A stretch of DNA of 64,000 nucleotides from Brevibacillus_H ginsengisoli (GCF_050113715.1 NZ_JBNJQR010000008.1:124001-188000); one strand, 5' to 3'; counted from the first letter of the stretch, positions 26,968 to 35,810 are shown. Made by a program: numbers and translations. Notes: generated by a model not told the origin, from the letters alone.

Positions 26968-27834
26968 TCAGCTATTCTTCCAGTTAGCGGCCGTTTCGGT
27001 AACGAAGGCTTCGAAGGAAATCGGCTCTCGTTTTAGGATTTCACGCTGAAGCTCGAAATCGCATTCAGTCGCCACAAGCCCCTTGTCTTGGAAGTACTGA
27101 TACATAATTTTAAAATCTTTTGCCATCCATTCCGGGAGGCTGGTTCGGGCTTGTTCATACCATGCGTCCAAATCGTCACCGCCATAACGGATTTCCTCTC
27201 CTACTATGCGGCTGTAGATGTGCGCGATCGAATCTCCTGTCAGTGGGTCCGGACCGATTACCGGATATTCTTTTCCTTCATAACCTTCCAGGAGGAGAGC
27301 ATTAACAGCAGACTCCGCGATATCTCTCGCATCTACACGATTCAGTCCGATAGAACCGATCGGTTGCGGATAAATTCGAAGCCCGAGTATCGCATCCCGA
27401 AACGAGTAATCGTTCTGGTAGAAGTTATTCGGTCGCAGAATGGTATACTTGGCACCCGACTGACGAATTGCTTCTTCAATGGGAATCTTGCTTTTGAAAT
27501 GGGGAATATGTTTAGAATCTTCCGGCATCGGCACCGATAAATACACGATTTTTTTAACGCCGGCTTTTTTAACTGCCTCAACCGCTGTAAGGCCTTGTTC
27601 GGTTTCCGTCTGCGAAAGGGCATTTAATAAAAATACGGCATCCGCTTGATGAAAAGCCTCTCCGAGAGTATCGGGCGATTCCAAATCTCCCGGACAAATA
27701 CCTACGGAATTGGGCAAGCAGTTGGCTGCATTGGCGTTTCGGGTCAAAACACGGACGCTCGCTCCCCGTTTTACCAAGTTCGCCACTACTTGACTCCCTA
27801 CCGTGCCTGTACCGCCCAACACAAGAACATTCAT
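26968..27834 (-). CDS. NmrA-type NAD(P)-binding oxidoreductase-like protein
   Basis: The product is 288 residues. The N-terminal dinucleotide motif is GGTGTVGSQVV (residues 7-17), followed by the atypical-SDR NmrA pattern (DLESPDTLGEAFHQADAVFLL, KKIVYLSVP, KYTILRPNNFYQN, VDARDIAESAV). Such proteins are redox sensors or reductases of unknown substrates. It starts two bases after the stop of the hemerythrin-like gene, so the pair is certainly co-transcribed and probably works together in redox or oxygen/NO response. That functional link is inference. Confidence 0.9.
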   Translation of the reverse strand: MNVLVLGGTGTVGSQVVANLVKRGASVRVLTRNANAANCLPNSVGICPGDLESPDTLGEAFHQADAVFLLNALSQTETEQGLTAVEAVKKAGVKKIVYLSVPMPEDSKHIPHFKSKIPIEEAIRQSGAKYTILRPNNFYQNDYSFRDAILGLRIYPQPIGSIGLNRVDARDIAESAVNALLLEGYEGKEYPVIGPDPLTGDSIAHIYSRIVGEEIRYGGDDLDAWYEQARTSLPEWMAKDFKIMYQYFQDKGLVATECDFELQREILKREPISFEAFVTETAANWKNS

Positions 27835-27836
27835 CT

Positions 27837-28526
27837 TTAGCTCACCGCTCCTGTAACATCATTGTCTAACTCCGACTTTAATCTCGACAAGCTTTGAGGT
27901 TCCAATCGGCTTTCTGCCAAGCTAAGTACCGCTTCATAGAATTCCTGCGGAGCAAAGCGTTTCATGTCGCTTAACATTACGAATCGATCCGCGTGTGTGA
28001 TGGATGGAAGCATATAATGAAGGAAAATCATCATGGCATGAGGCTGAATGGAAGAGCGTATTTTTACGGATAATTCATGTATTTGGTCATCGTCCAGGTT
28101 GTTACATAACGCTTCCATTCCAGGTCCTTCTTCACGCTGCAGGTGAATGAAGTATTCAGCGGTAAAGCTGTTTAATCTTCTGCCGATCTGGTACCAGATA
28201 CGTGAACGCTCTTCCATTGAAGCCGTATTCTCCAAATCACTTACCAGTTCGTTAATTTCGTGAACCTGCCGATCCAATACGACATGTTCCTCTTCCAACT
28301 GTTTTGCTGTTTCTGGGGCATACTTCATATACACATCGTTCAGGTGAAGGTCCTCATCATGGGAGTGGGCTTCCAGAGTGATGACAATTCGTCTCCATTC
28401 TTCGATAAACGACTCTACCTTCTGTTGATCCGTAACGTCTGCCGATCCCACTTGATAACAAATCCCGCTTAAAGCTAGTCGAAGCCCCTTGTGAACCGGT
28501 CCATAAAGATCATAGCGCTTATACAT
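27837..28526 (-). CDS. Hemerythrin-like HHE domain protein
   Basis: The product is 229 residues. Iron-binding hemerythrin-type residues are placed as H in YGPVHKGLR (about 12), HSHDEDLHL (about 56-64), LEEEHVVLDRQVHEI (about 80-95) and FIHLQREEG (about 127-135). Proteins of this family bind a di-iron site and react with oxygen or NO. The second half is helical and unassigned. ATG 28526 has a strong AAGGAGTCAATAGT site; the ATG at 28562 does not. Operon with the NmrA-like gene. Confidence 0.82.
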   Translation of the reverse strand: MYKRYDLYGPVHKGLRLALSGICYQVGSADVTDQQKVESFIEEWRRIVITLEAHSHDEDLHLNDVYMKYAPETAKQLEEEHVVLDRQVHEINELVSDLENTASMEERSRIWYQIGRRLNSFTAEYFIHLQREEGPGMEALCNNLDDDQIHELSVKIRSSIQPHAMMIFLHYMLPSITHADRFVMLSDMKRFAPQEFYEAVLSLAESRLEPQSLSRLKSELDNDVTGAVS

Positions 28527-28631
28527 ACTATTGACTCCTTTCGTGTAGCCATTTAATTTCATGATTAACTCAATCGTTTAAATGACTCGTCATACCTGCA
28601 TAAGATAGCATGGAGCGCGGCCCCACGGGAA

Positions 28632-28661
28632 TTACACGAAGGTCGTATTCAATGGTATACT
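28632..28661 (+). promoter_or_regulatory. Predicted sigma-A promoter upstream of the small gene and DUF523
   Basis: TTACAC (28632-28637) and TATACT (28656-28661) with an 18-nt spacer. This would give a leader of roughly 100-120 nt before the small ORF. Confidence 0.45.
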
Positions 28662-28787
28662 AAAGTAGTAGATTTAATCGGTGTTTGGATTCCCCCCTTC
28701 TCCCCGCTCACTCCCTTCATTTACATAGTCTCAACTCGTCTTCAGGACGCAGCCGTTAAAGCCCGTGAAAAGGTGGAATTCAGAGAA

Positions 28788-29000
28788 ATGGAAAAATCCT
28801 TTTACTTCGCCGTCACCTGGTCTGACGCCAAAAATTACATGGATGCACTCAAAACACTGGGAGTTCCCCACTTGATAGAAACTTCCGAGGAAATTCCTTC
28901 GCTTGCTTCCGGCCACCTTGCCATTGTTTTCCCTAGCCTTCCTGTTCGGATTTATGCCAAGGTTCGGACACTTTTTGGAGCGGACGGGAAACCGTATTAA
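28788..29000 (+). CDS. Small conserved-looking hypothetical protein (DUF3343-like size)
   Basis: The product is 70 residues (MEKSFYFAVTWSDAKNYMDA...FGADGKPY). The layout is beta-alpha-beta: a start strand YFAVTW, an amphipathic helix DAKNYMDALKTLGV, and a hydrophobic strand LAIVFPSLPVRIYAKV. Proteins that modify or bind thiols in the DUF3343 group have a similar size and layout, but I do not claim that family. The frame is open from about 28615; ATG 28788 has GGTGG upstream, and GTG 28773 is an alternative. It precedes the DUF523 gene in the same direction. Confidence 0.55.
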   Translation: MEKSFYFAVTWSDAKNYMDALKTLGVPHLIETSEEIPSLASGHLAIVFPSLPVRIYAKVRTLFGADGKPY

Positions 29001-29057
29001 GACAGCGCAATCTCTCACATCAAATCGATACAACATAAAGCGATAGGAGTAGATACA

Positions 29058-29516
29058 ATGATTCTTGTTAGTTCCTGCCTTGGTGGAATGGAATGCCGCT
29101 ACAACGGTACCTCTAGTCTGGTTCAGCGTATTCAAGAATGGGTCAAGCAAGAGAAGGCCATCATGGTATGTCCTGAATTGCTTGGCGGATTTAGCACTCC
29201 ACGTGAGCCTGCCGAAATCATTGACGGAACCGGCCAAGATGTATTGGACGGCAAAGCCAAAGTGATAGATCAATCCGGTAATGACGTGACAGAGCTTTAT
29301 GTCAAAGGAGCAGAATTAACGCTCGAGCTCGCTAGAAAAGTCGAGGCAACGCATATTGTCCTCAAAGAATTCAGCCCTTCCTGTGGAACGCAAACGATCT
29401 ACAACGGGAGCTTCTCTCATACCAAAGTGCCCGGTGAAGGCGTAACCTCAGCCTTGTTAAGAAGGGAAGGTTTTACGGTCATCTCGGAGAACGAGCTAGG
29501 TGAATTGGAGCTCTGA
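29058..29516 (+). CDS. DUF523 family protein
   Basis: The product is 152 residues. It shows the family's cysteine pattern: VSSCLGG (Cys7), GMECRYNG (about Cys13), ICPEL-like MVCPELLGG (about Cys38) and FSPSCGTQTIY (about Cys110). DUF523 proteins are small cytoplasmic proteins of unknown function, often YbbK-like, and the conserved cysteines suggest metal or cluster binding. ATAGGAGTAGATACA precedes the ATG. It follows the 70-residue ORF by 57 nt. Confidence 0.9.
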   Translation: MILVSSCLGGMECRYNGTSSLVQRIQEWVKQEKAIMVCPELLGGFSTPREPAEIIDGTGQDVLDGKAKVIDQSGNDVTELYVKGAELTLELARKVEATHIVLKEFSPSCGTQTIYNGSFSHTKVPGEGVTSALLRREGFTVISENELGELEL

Positions 29517-29598
29517 TAGGAACCACTTTAACTGGTTGTTCTGTCTAAGAACACCTCCCCTTTTTGTGAAACAGCCACAAAATTGATGAATCACAAAG

Positions 29599-29646
29599 AA
29601 AGCTCTTGACTGTGAGTGAATCCCACAGACAAGAGCTTTTTCTCTT
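29599..29646. terminator. Bidirectional terminator between DUF523 and psuG
   Basis: AAAGCTCTTG pairs with CAAGAGCTTT, with an inner CTGTG/CCACAG helix, and TTTTT follows on the plus strand. It separates convergent genes. Confidence 0.88.
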
Positions 29647-29677
29647 TCGGTTTTATCAAACTGTTCGCAGACCGAAA

Positions 29678-30592
29678 TTATTTTACTGCTTTCAATGCCA
29701 CAGCAATTTTCGCAGCGACTTCGGCATTATGCTTCACGAGCGCAATGTTGGTTTCGAGGCTTTTGCCGCCAGTCAATTCTTTTACTTTTGCCAAGATGAA
29801 CGGAGTTACGCGCTTTCCTGTAATATTATTGGCTTTCGCTTCGTCCAGTGCTTGCTGAATCACTGCTTCAATCTCATTGTAGTCAATCGCGTCCGCTTCT
29901 GGAACCGGATTGGCGATGATCATACCACCGTCTAGGCCCAGCTTCCATTTGGTATCCATCATCGTTGCTACCGCTTCAGGTGTGTCTAGTTGGAAATCTA
30001 CTGGGAAACCGCTTTTGCGCGAATAGAAGGACGGGAACTCATCACATTTGTAACCAACTACTGGAACCCCTTGTGTCTCGAGGTATTCAAGTGTACGGCC
30101 AATATCCAAAATGGATTTCGCACCTGCGCAAACAACCGCCACATTCGTTTGAGCCAGCTCTGTCAAATCTGCAGAGACATCCCATGTTACTTCTCCTTCA
30201 CGGTGAACGCCTCCAATACCGCCTGTCGCAAACATTTCAACACCAGCGATTTCAGCTGCAATCATGGTTGCTGCTACTGTTGTCGCACCGATTTTCCCGC
30301 TGGAGAGAATGTATGGGAAATCTCGACGGCTTACTTTTTCCACTTGTTTGTTGGTTGCAAACTCTTGAAGCTCACTATCGTTCAAGCCGATTTTGATTTT
30401 GCCGTCCATGATCCCAATGGTTGCTGGCACCGCACCATTTTGGCGAATGATGTTCTCAACTTCTTTAGCCATTTCGATATTTTGCGGATAAGGCATTCCG
30501 TGAGAAATAATGGTTGTTTCAAGGGCTACGATAGGCAAGTTGTTCTCAAGGGCATGTTTTACTTCATCTGTATACGTAAGATATTGTTTCAT
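29678..30592 (-). CDS. psuG: Pseudouridine-5'-phosphate glycosidase
   Basis: The product is 304 residues. Family landmarks are VALETTIISHGMPYPQN, TIGIMDGKIKIGL, ATTVAATMIAAEIAGVEMFATGGIGGVHR (positions about 103-132), GYKCDEFPSFY and the end block GKRVTPFILAKVKELTGG. It cleaves pseudouridine 5'-phosphate to uracil and ribose 5-phosphate. ATG 30592 has TAGGAGGAATTGATC before it; the TTG two codons upstream overlaps the site. It follows the kinase psuK by 12 nt, giving the complete two-step pseudouridine catabolic pathway. Confidence 0.96.
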   Translation of the reverse strand: MKQYLTYTDEVKHALENNLPIVALETTIISHGMPYPQNIEMAKEVENIIRQNGAVPATIGIMDGKIKIGLNDSELQEFATNKQVEKVSRRDFPYILSSGKIGATTVAATMIAAEIAGVEMFATGGIGGVHREGEVTWDVSADLTELAQTNVAVVCAGAKSILDIGRTLEYLETQGVPVVGYKCDEFPSFYSRKSGFPVDFQLDTPEAVATMMDTKWKLGLDGGMIIANPVPEADAIDYNEIEAVIQQALDEAKANNITGKRVTPFILAKVKELTGGKSLETNIALVKHNAEVAAKIAVALKAVK

Positions 30593-30604
30593 GATCAATT
30601 CCTC

Positions 30605-31693
30605 CTAATGGGATTCTATATAAGCGTAAATATGTTCAGGCTGTAACAGTGGAGATACAGAATGCTCAGTTTGAAGCGTGAGAGCTGAAGCGGCAAGACC
30701 TAAACGGCATGCCAGTTCCAAGGTTTCTCCTTGCATGATTCCATAAAGAAATCCCGATGCGAACGCGTCTCCGGCACCTGTCACGTCCACCACCTCTACT
30801 GGATAAGGCGGCAACAAGCCAGCGTCTTCTTGTGACGAATAATAAATTCCCTGTTCTCCGAGTGTGACAATCACATTCTTCACACCACGTTCTCTGATTT
30901 TCTCGCAAGCTCGCCCACAATCTTCGGTGGATTCGATACTCATCCCGGACAACAGCTCGGCCTCTTCCCGATTGGGCATGATCGTATCGATTCCTTCCAA
31001 ACTCTCTGGAAGCTTCTTGGCCTTGGTCGATGAGACAGGATCAACATACAAAGGGATGGATTCATCCTTGCAACGCTTCATCAGATAGGCCAAACAATCG
31101 GCTGGAATATTCGTATCGAGAAATACTGCCTCAGAAGAAGCGATATGCGACCACTTCTCCGCAAACATCTCAGGTGTCATTCGATCGTATATATCCATGT
31201 TCGCCAAGGAGACGACCATTTCTCCATCCGTATCCAGGAGGGCCGTGTAAGAGCCTGTCTGCTCCCGCGGAAGGATCCAGGTTTGACTGACTTCAACGCC
31301 ATGCTGTTGAGTCTCCTGAAGGACCCACATGCCTTCCTTATCGTCACCCACGCTGCTGATCAGCGAAGTGGTACATCCGAGTCGCCCAAGGTTCTCGGCA
31401 ATGTTGCGCGCAACTCCCCCGCAAGACTCCGTAATCGTAACAGGATTGGAAGAGTGGAATTTGACCTTCTGTTTACTGTGCGCTTTTCGATCGAGATTGG
31501 CTCCGCCGATACAGGTAATCAGCGATTCGTCCCGTAAAATATACGCTCGACCTTTAATCTCGCCCTGTCTGGTTAAACTAGCAATATATCCGGCAACGGC
31601 TGACCGAGAAATTCCTATTTTGTCCGCCAGTTCCTGCTGGGATATAAAAGGATTCATTCGGATGTAATGTAACACCTGTTTTTCTTTGTCCAT
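30605..31693 (-). CDS. psuK: Pseudouridine kinase with fused N-terminal HTH
   Basis: The product is 362 residues. A winged-helix domain (about 1-60, ISQQELADKIGISRSAVAGYIASLTRQGEI) is fused to a PfkB sugar-kinase domain (about 65-360). The kinase has the ribokinase start CIGGANLDRK, substrate block SCGGVARNIAENLGRLG, and catalytic VDVTGAGDAFASGFLYG. It phosphorylates pseudouridine for PsuG. The HTH suggests it may also sense substrate and bind DNA, as in YeiI-type kinases. ATG 31693 is preceded by AAAGGAGGCTGTTCA. A palindrome at the promoter (31726-31758) is a candidate operator. Confidence 0.92.
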   Translation of the reverse strand: MDKEKQVLHYIRMNPFISQQELADKIGISRSAVAGYIASLTRQGEIKGRAYILRDESLITCIGGANLDRKAHSKQKVKFHSSNPVTITESCGGVARNIAENLGRLGCTTSLISSVGDDKEGMWVLQETQQHGVEVSQTWILPREQTGSYTALLDTDGEMVVSLANMDIYDRMTPEMFAEKWSHIASSEAVFLDTNIPADCLAYLMKRCKDESIPLYVDPVSSTKAKKLPESLEGIDTIMPNREEAELLSGMSIESTEDCGRACEKIRERGVKNVIVTLGEQGIYYSSQEDAGLLPPYPVEVVDVTGAGDAFASGFLYGIMQGETLELACRLGLAASALTLQTEHSVSPLLQPEHIYAYIESH

Positions 31694-31725
31694 TGAACAG
31701 CCTCCTTTCACCAGTTTTTTCTTCT

Positions 31726-31762
31726 CAAACAAAAGTTTATCACTATAACATTTGTTTGTAAA
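31726..31762 (-). promoter_or_regulatory. psuK-psuG promoter with inverted repeat
   Basis: The minus strand has TTTACA (31762-31757) and TAAACT (31739-31734) with a 17-nt spacer. A perfect 8-bp inverted repeat CAAACAAA (31726-31733) / TTTGTTTG (31751-31758) brackets the -10 and spacer, suiting a repressor dimer. The regulator could be the PsuK HTH itself; that is inference. Confidence 0.55.
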
Positions 31763-31777
31763 GCGGCGAGATAAATT

Positions 31778-31822
31778 TAAAAAAGGATGACTCGAAGCTG
31801 CAAAAGCTACGTGTCATCCTTG
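31778..31822 (-). terminator. Terminator after the GyrI-like gene
   Basis: On the minus strand AAGGATGAC pairs with GTCATCCTT and TTTTTTAAATTT follows, with an inner GTAGCTTTTGCAGC helix. Confidence 0.88.
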
Positions 31823-31865
31823 TGTTATCACTGATTTATCCCTGTAGGAGCGTAAAGATTTCCTA

Positions 31866-32333
31866 CTAATCATCTTTTATTGGAACCATAATCGTCAGCA
31901 TTGGTTGATCCGTTTGCGGGTCATAAGTGGCCGGGTACACTTCTAGGTAATTGATTGGCTCGGTTACCGTCTGATACCCTTCCTGCTTGATCCAATGATC
32001 AATGGTTTCGTAGGATTGATAGACTTCCTCTCCCGTCGGATGGTTCAATGTCGCATAAAGCTGGGAAGGAACTATAAAGGAAATCATTCCTTCTGGAAGC
32101 TGCGCCGCTTGTTTTACCTCCGAGCCGATGTAATAGGTAAATCCATTTGGAATATCGTGAACCGAAATCCCGAGGATATACCTGGGTTGAACAGTCTCCG
32201 GAATCTCGCTCATACGCTCCCGAAACTGACTCATTGCCTGACGAATCTCCCCATTGCCAGCCTGTTCATACGTTCCCTGCCATTTGATGCCCACGATTTG
32301 AAACGAGTCCTTTTGAACGGTATTGATCTTCAT
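31866..32333 (-). CDS. GyrI-like / AraC effector-binding domain protein
   Basis: The product is 155 residues covering a single GyrI-like fold (SOUL-like, two repeats). Conserved elements are IVGIKWQGTYEQ, YILGISVHDIPNGFTYYIGSEV, and WIKQEGYQTVTEPINYLEVYPATY. Stand-alone members bind hydrophobic or cationic small molecules and sometimes hydrolyse them, or sequester toxins. There is no DNA-binding domain. A GGGGGGAACCGG site precedes the ATG. Single-gene unit with its own terminator. Confidence 0.88.
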   Translation of the reverse strand: MKINTVQKDSFQIVGIKWQGTYEQAGNGEIRQAMSQFRERMSEIPETVQPRYILGISVHDIPNGFTYYIGSEVKQAAQLPEGMISFIVPSQLYATLNHPTGEEVYQSYETIDHWIKQEGYQTVTEPINYLEVYPATYDPQTDQPMLTIMVPIKDD

Positions 32334-32377
32334 CCGGTTCCCCCCGATTTCATTAATGATTGGTTGGGTTTATCCAC

Positions 32378-33055
32378 TTATCCATACAAGCGAAGTTTTG
32401 GATCTGACTCTGTTCCTGTCAGTCGCTTCGTGAATGTGCGCTGCCAATTAGCAGAAAGTGCCTCCACCTTCAACATCCTTTCCGCTTCCTTAAGATTGGT
32501 GCGGTCCTTGTGCATAATGTGGTTAGCGTATTGGATGGAGATACCATGAGGATCACGCTCCAGCAGAAGGATAGGTTTCTCTTGACGCACCGTTCCTTCT
32601 TGGAGAACACGGAAGTAGAAGCCGGTATACCCTGTTTCTTGCACTTGCAAGGCCAACTCTGGGATATCGTATCGTTTTGCGAGTTTGTGGCAAGGTTGAC
32701 GGGGCTGACTGACTTGAACAACGGCCGTTCCCATTTGAAAGATGTCACCGATGCACACATCGGACTCCAGCATTCCTTTGACGGTAAGGTTTTCACCGAA
32801 AGCGCCCACTTGCAGCTTTTGGTTCAACACCTTTTCCCAGTAAGGATAGTGTTCGTAGCTGTAAACGCAAACAGCTTTATCCACACCTCCATGAAAGTTC
32901 AAATCCGCTTGTTCATCGCCTTCCAAATTCACAGAAGATAAAAATAATTCACCCTGAACGGGAAGCTTCAGCATCCCCGTCAGGATTTCTCCTTTACTGT
33001 AGGCCATAAGCTGCGGTTTCCCCACTTGAATCGATAGGATTTCTCCTTGCAGCAT
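32378..33055 (-). CDS. MOSC-domain protein (YiiM type)
   Basis: The product is 225 residues. The MOSC core spans about residues 25-165, with the GEQADLNFHGGVDKAVCVYSYEHYPYW type of tract (about 47-75), GAFGENLTV (about 85), and the conserved cysteine in QPRQPCHKLAKR (about 123). YiiM-type proteins act as molybdenum-cofactor-dependent reductases, for example of hydroxylated purines, or in cofactor sulfuration. ATG 33055 has AGGTGAGAG before it; GTG 33064 is part of that site. It begins right after the 132-aa gene, likely co-transcribed. Confidence 0.9.
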   Translation of the reverse strand: MLQGEILSIQVGKPQLMAYSKGEILTGMLKLPVQGELFLSSVNLEGDEQADLNFHGGVDKAVCVYSYEHYPYWEKVLNQKLQVGAFGENLTVKGMLESDVCIGDIFQMGTAVVQVSQPRQPCHKLAKRYDIPELALQVQETGYTGFYFRVLQEGTVRQEKPILLLERDPHGISIQYANHIMHKDRTNLKEAERMLKVEALSANWQRTFTKRLTGTESDPKLRLYG

Positions 33056-33064
33056 GGCTCTCAC

Positions 33065-33463
33065 CTACTCTTCTTTTTTGGGTTGTTTGGCAAACCAGGC
33101 TTGCGCCAGTTGACGAACAACCTCTTTGGACAATGATTGCTCAGCTTGTACAACTTCACCGCGCTCATCCTGCAAGCGATAAAGCATCGCGGTTTCGTCA
33201 TTCGGGTCGGATTTGGTCACCAGTGTCGCAGCGCCGATTTTGCCGGCTACCTTCCAATCTTCAATGATCAGCTCGTACTCATCTATCGCGAGCTCAATAT
33301 ACTCTCCGTCTGGCAGATCGATTACCGCATACCCGTCATGTTCAATTTCTGCCTCATATGTATGACCATTGGCTTGTTCATACAGAGCCAATTCGTTCGC
33401 GTCATTCAGATTTTCTTTGATTTTCGTGAAATCACGGATTGTAACTTTTACCATTTTCTTCAT
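33065..33463 (-). CDS. Hypothetical acidic protein upstream of the MOSC gene
   Basis: The product is 132 residues, soluble and acidic, mostly beta-strand in pattern (VTIRDFTKIKENL, EIEHDGYAVIDLPDGEYIELAIDEYEL, AATLVTKSDPNDETAMLYRL) with a C-terminal helix. No family recognised. AAGGAGGCGATCAAG precedes the ATG. The stop is ten bases from the chosen MOSC start, so it likely forms an operon with it. There is no direct sequence evidence that it shares that function. Confidence 0.75.
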   Translation of the reverse strand: MKKMVKVTIRDFTKIKENLNDANELALYEQANGHTYEAEIEHDGYAVIDLPDGEYIELAIDEYELIIEDWKVAGKIGAATLVTKSDPNDETAMLYRLQDERGEVVQAEQSLSKEVVRQLAQAWFAKQPKKEE

Positions 33464-33693
33464 CTTGATCGCCTCCTTCTATACTCTAGCATAAGTCAAG
33501 CAACGATTGAAGTCTTCACGCTTTCTCATTCCATAACGAAGTCAATTAAGTTTAGGTTTGGCCAATGTCAACCGATAAATTCCTTTTCATGGACAGACAA
33601 TTCCGCCTAGCCCCAAGCATACGATGTGCACAGGACGATTTTTAATCTCCACTATACAAGCATCGGCAAGATGGAACGGAAGGATGAAAAACC

Positions 33694-35538
33694 ATGTGCG
33701 GAATTACGGGATGGATTCATTGGAAAAAGGACTTGACTCAAGAACTTCCGATTATCCAAAAGATGACGAAGACCTTAACGGATCGTGGGCCGGACGCGGT
33801 CGGCGTCTTTATGAACAAGCAGGTTGCGTTTGGTCATCGCCGTCTATGTGTCGTTGATCCGGCGGGTGGCGCCCAACCCATGACCAAAACGCTGGGTGAT
33901 TATAACTTTACGCTTGTGTACAACGGAGAATTATATAATACAGAAGATATTCGGCAAGAACTTTTGGCGAGAGGGCATCGGTTCAAATCTCATTCGGATA
34001 CGGAGGTTTTGCTTACCGCGTACATGGAGTGGGGGCGAGACTGCCTTGCCAAGTTGAACGGGATATTTGCTTTTGCCATCTGGGATGAACGCAGGCAGAA
34101 TCTTTTCCTCGCGCGAGACCGAATGGGAGTCAAACCGTTATTTTACGCCGAGCGAGAATGCTCGTTTATTTTTGGTTCGGAGTTAAAAGCAGTCCTCGCC
34201 CATCCAGATGTGCGCCCCGAGATCAATCGAGAGGGCTTGGCGGAGATCTTCATGATGGGCCCTTCCCGAACTCCCGGACACGGTGTTTTTCGTGGCATTA
34301 AGGAAGTGAAACCCGGTCATTATCTGGAAGTGGATGAGGCGGGTCTACGAATAAATCAATATTGGTCGCTGGTTAGCCAGCCTCACACCGACGACCTGGA
34401 TACGACCGTCTCCACTGTGCGCTCTCTACTACTCGATTCGATTGAACGCCAGCTGGTCTCCGATGTTCCAATTGCTACCCTGTTGTCAGGAGGACTTGAT
34501 TCCAGCGCCATTACGGCTGTAGCTGCCGAGGTGTTCAAACGTGAGGGGAAAGGCCCGCTTCATACCTATTCTATTGACTATGTGGGGAACAATCAGTACT
34601 TTCAATCCAATGCTTTTCAGCCCGATGAAGATGCTCCTTGGATCAAACGAGTAAGCGAACATTTGGGAACCATACACCATACCATCGAGTTTGATACGCC
34701 GGATTTGGTGGAGGCCCTCCGCACGGCAGTGTTTTCCCGTGATTTGCCGGGGATGACAGACATTGATGCGTCCCTTTTCCTCTTCTGCCGAGAAATCAAA
34801 AAAGAGACAACGGTCGTTCTGTCAGGAGAATGTGCGGACGAGGTGTTTGGCGGCTATCCGTGGTTTTATCGCGAGGATTTGCTGCAATCGAATACTTTTC
34901 CATGGATGAGAAATGCCCATCAACGGGTTGAGTGGCTATCGGCCGAATTAAAAGACATGATCCAACCTGAGGCCTACCTTGCCCAACGCTATAAGGAAAC
35001 GCTTGAGGAAGTGCCACGATTGGATGACGAAGATCCCGGGGAAGCGCGTCGTAGAGAGATGTTCTACCTCAATATTAACTGGTTCATGAGCACTCTTCTG
35101 GATCGTAAAGATCGTATGAGTATGGCGGCTAGTCTGGAAGCTCGGGTACCGTTCTGCGACCATCGGCTGGTTGAGTACGTTTGGAACATTCCCTGGGCAA
35201 TGAAGTTCCACAACCATCGGGAAAAAGGCATTCTGCGCAAAGCCATGGAAGGAATTCTGCCTGACGATGTGTTGTATCGCAAAAAGAGCCCTTACCCCAA
35301 AACGCATAATCCCGCTTATGCCAACGCCACTCGCAAATGGCTCTTGGAAGTGCTGGACGATCCAAGTTCACCGCTTCTCGCTTTAATCGATCAGAAGGCC
35401 GTTCGGGAATTGACGCAGCTAGACGCAGCTGCCAGCAATCTTCCCTGGTTCGGACAGCTGATGAGCACACCGCAGTTGTTCGCCTATTTGGCACAGATTG
35501 ATCTTTGGCTAAGAGAGTATAAGATTTCCATCGTATAA
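33694..35538 (+). CDS. asnB: Asparagine synthetase, glutamine-hydrolysing
   Basis: The product is 614 residues. The catalytic Cys2 (MCGITGW) heads the class-II amidotransferase domain (about 1-215: HRRLCVVD, YNGELYN, SDTEVLL). The ATP-pyrophosphatase domain carries SGGLDSS (about residue 265) and the C-terminal MSMAASLEARVPFCDH and KSPYPKTHNP blocks. It makes asparagine from aspartate and glutamine. The length and tail match the AsnO-like proteins used at sporulation in Bacillus, rather than the shorter AsnB. ACGGAAGGATGAAAAACC precedes the ATG. Single gene followed by a terminator. Confidence 0.95.
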   Translation: MCGITGWIHWKKDLTQELPIIQKMTKTLTDRGPDAVGVFMNKQVAFGHRRLCVVDPAGGAQPMTKTLGDYNFTLVYNGELYNTEDIRQELLARGHRFKSHSDTEVLLTAYMEWGRDCLAKLNGIFAFAIWDERRQNLFLARDRMGVKPLFYAERECSFIFGSELKAVLAHPDVRPEINREGLAEIFMMGPSRTPGHGVFRGIKEVKPGHYLEVDEAGLRINQYWSLVSQPHTDDLDTTVSTVRSLLLDSIERQLVSDVPIATLLSGGLDSSAITAVAAEVFKREGKGPLHTYSIDYVGNNQYFQSNAFQPDEDAPWIKRVSEHLGTIHHTIEFDTPDLVEALRTAVFSRDLPGMTDIDASLFLFCREIKKETTVVLSGECADEVFGGYPWFYREDLLQSNTFPWMRNAHQRVEWLSAELKDMIQPEAYLAQRYKETLEEVPRLDDEDPGEARRREMFYLNINWFMSTLLDRKDRMSMAASLEARVPFCDHRLVEYVWNIPWAMKFHNHREKGILRKAMEGILPDDVLYRKKSPYPKTHNPAYANATRKWLLEVLDDPSSPLLALIDQKAVRELTQLDAAASNLPWFGQLMSTPQLFAYLAQIDLWLREYKISIV

Positions 35539-35542
35539 AGAT

Positions 35543-35590
35543 TAAAAGGATGATCCTTTGAAAATTCCACGTCGGATCATCCTTTCTACT
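35543..35590 (+). terminator. Terminator after asnB
   Basis: AAAGGATGATCC pairs with GGATCATCCTTT (12 bp) around a 17-nt loop. The tail is CTACTCTTGTT, only moderately T-rich. Confidence 0.75.
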
Positions 35591-35656
35591 CTTGTTGTAT
35601 CATCGTAACCTCATGCAAGTACAAGCTACTAGCAATCGAAAAGTGAGGGTTGCAAA

Positions 35657-35785
35657 ATGACTAGCCACCAAGACACCCCGACTTCCCTACACCTTGCCTG
35701 GCAATTCATCCAAGGTGTAGCCATTGCGCTCTTTGTGGTTGCTCTTGTTCCATTTTTGGCGATCTACAATTTATTCGACCTGTAA
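35657..35785 (+). CDS. Small single-pass membrane peptide, 42 residues
   Basis: The ORF encodes a polar start MTSHQDTPTSLHL and a hydrophobic helix (FIQGVAIALFVVALVPFLAI), ending NLFDL. It has GAGGGTTGCAAA before the ATG and sits alone between the asnB terminator and a convergent gene. It is not homologous to the two YjcZ-type peptides. Function unknown; small membrane peptides of this kind are common in Bacillales. Confidence 0.6.
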   Translation: MTSHQDTPTSLHLAWQFIQGVAIALFVVALVPFLAIYNLFDL

Positions 35786-35810
35786 ACTATATGGGTTTCC
35801 CCACCTGGAT

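Noticed and set aside
29990..30646. Open frame of 218 codons on the plus strand within psuG
   Set aside because: Antisense to the well-recognised psuG. The composition is cysteine-rich and lacks any domain pattern.
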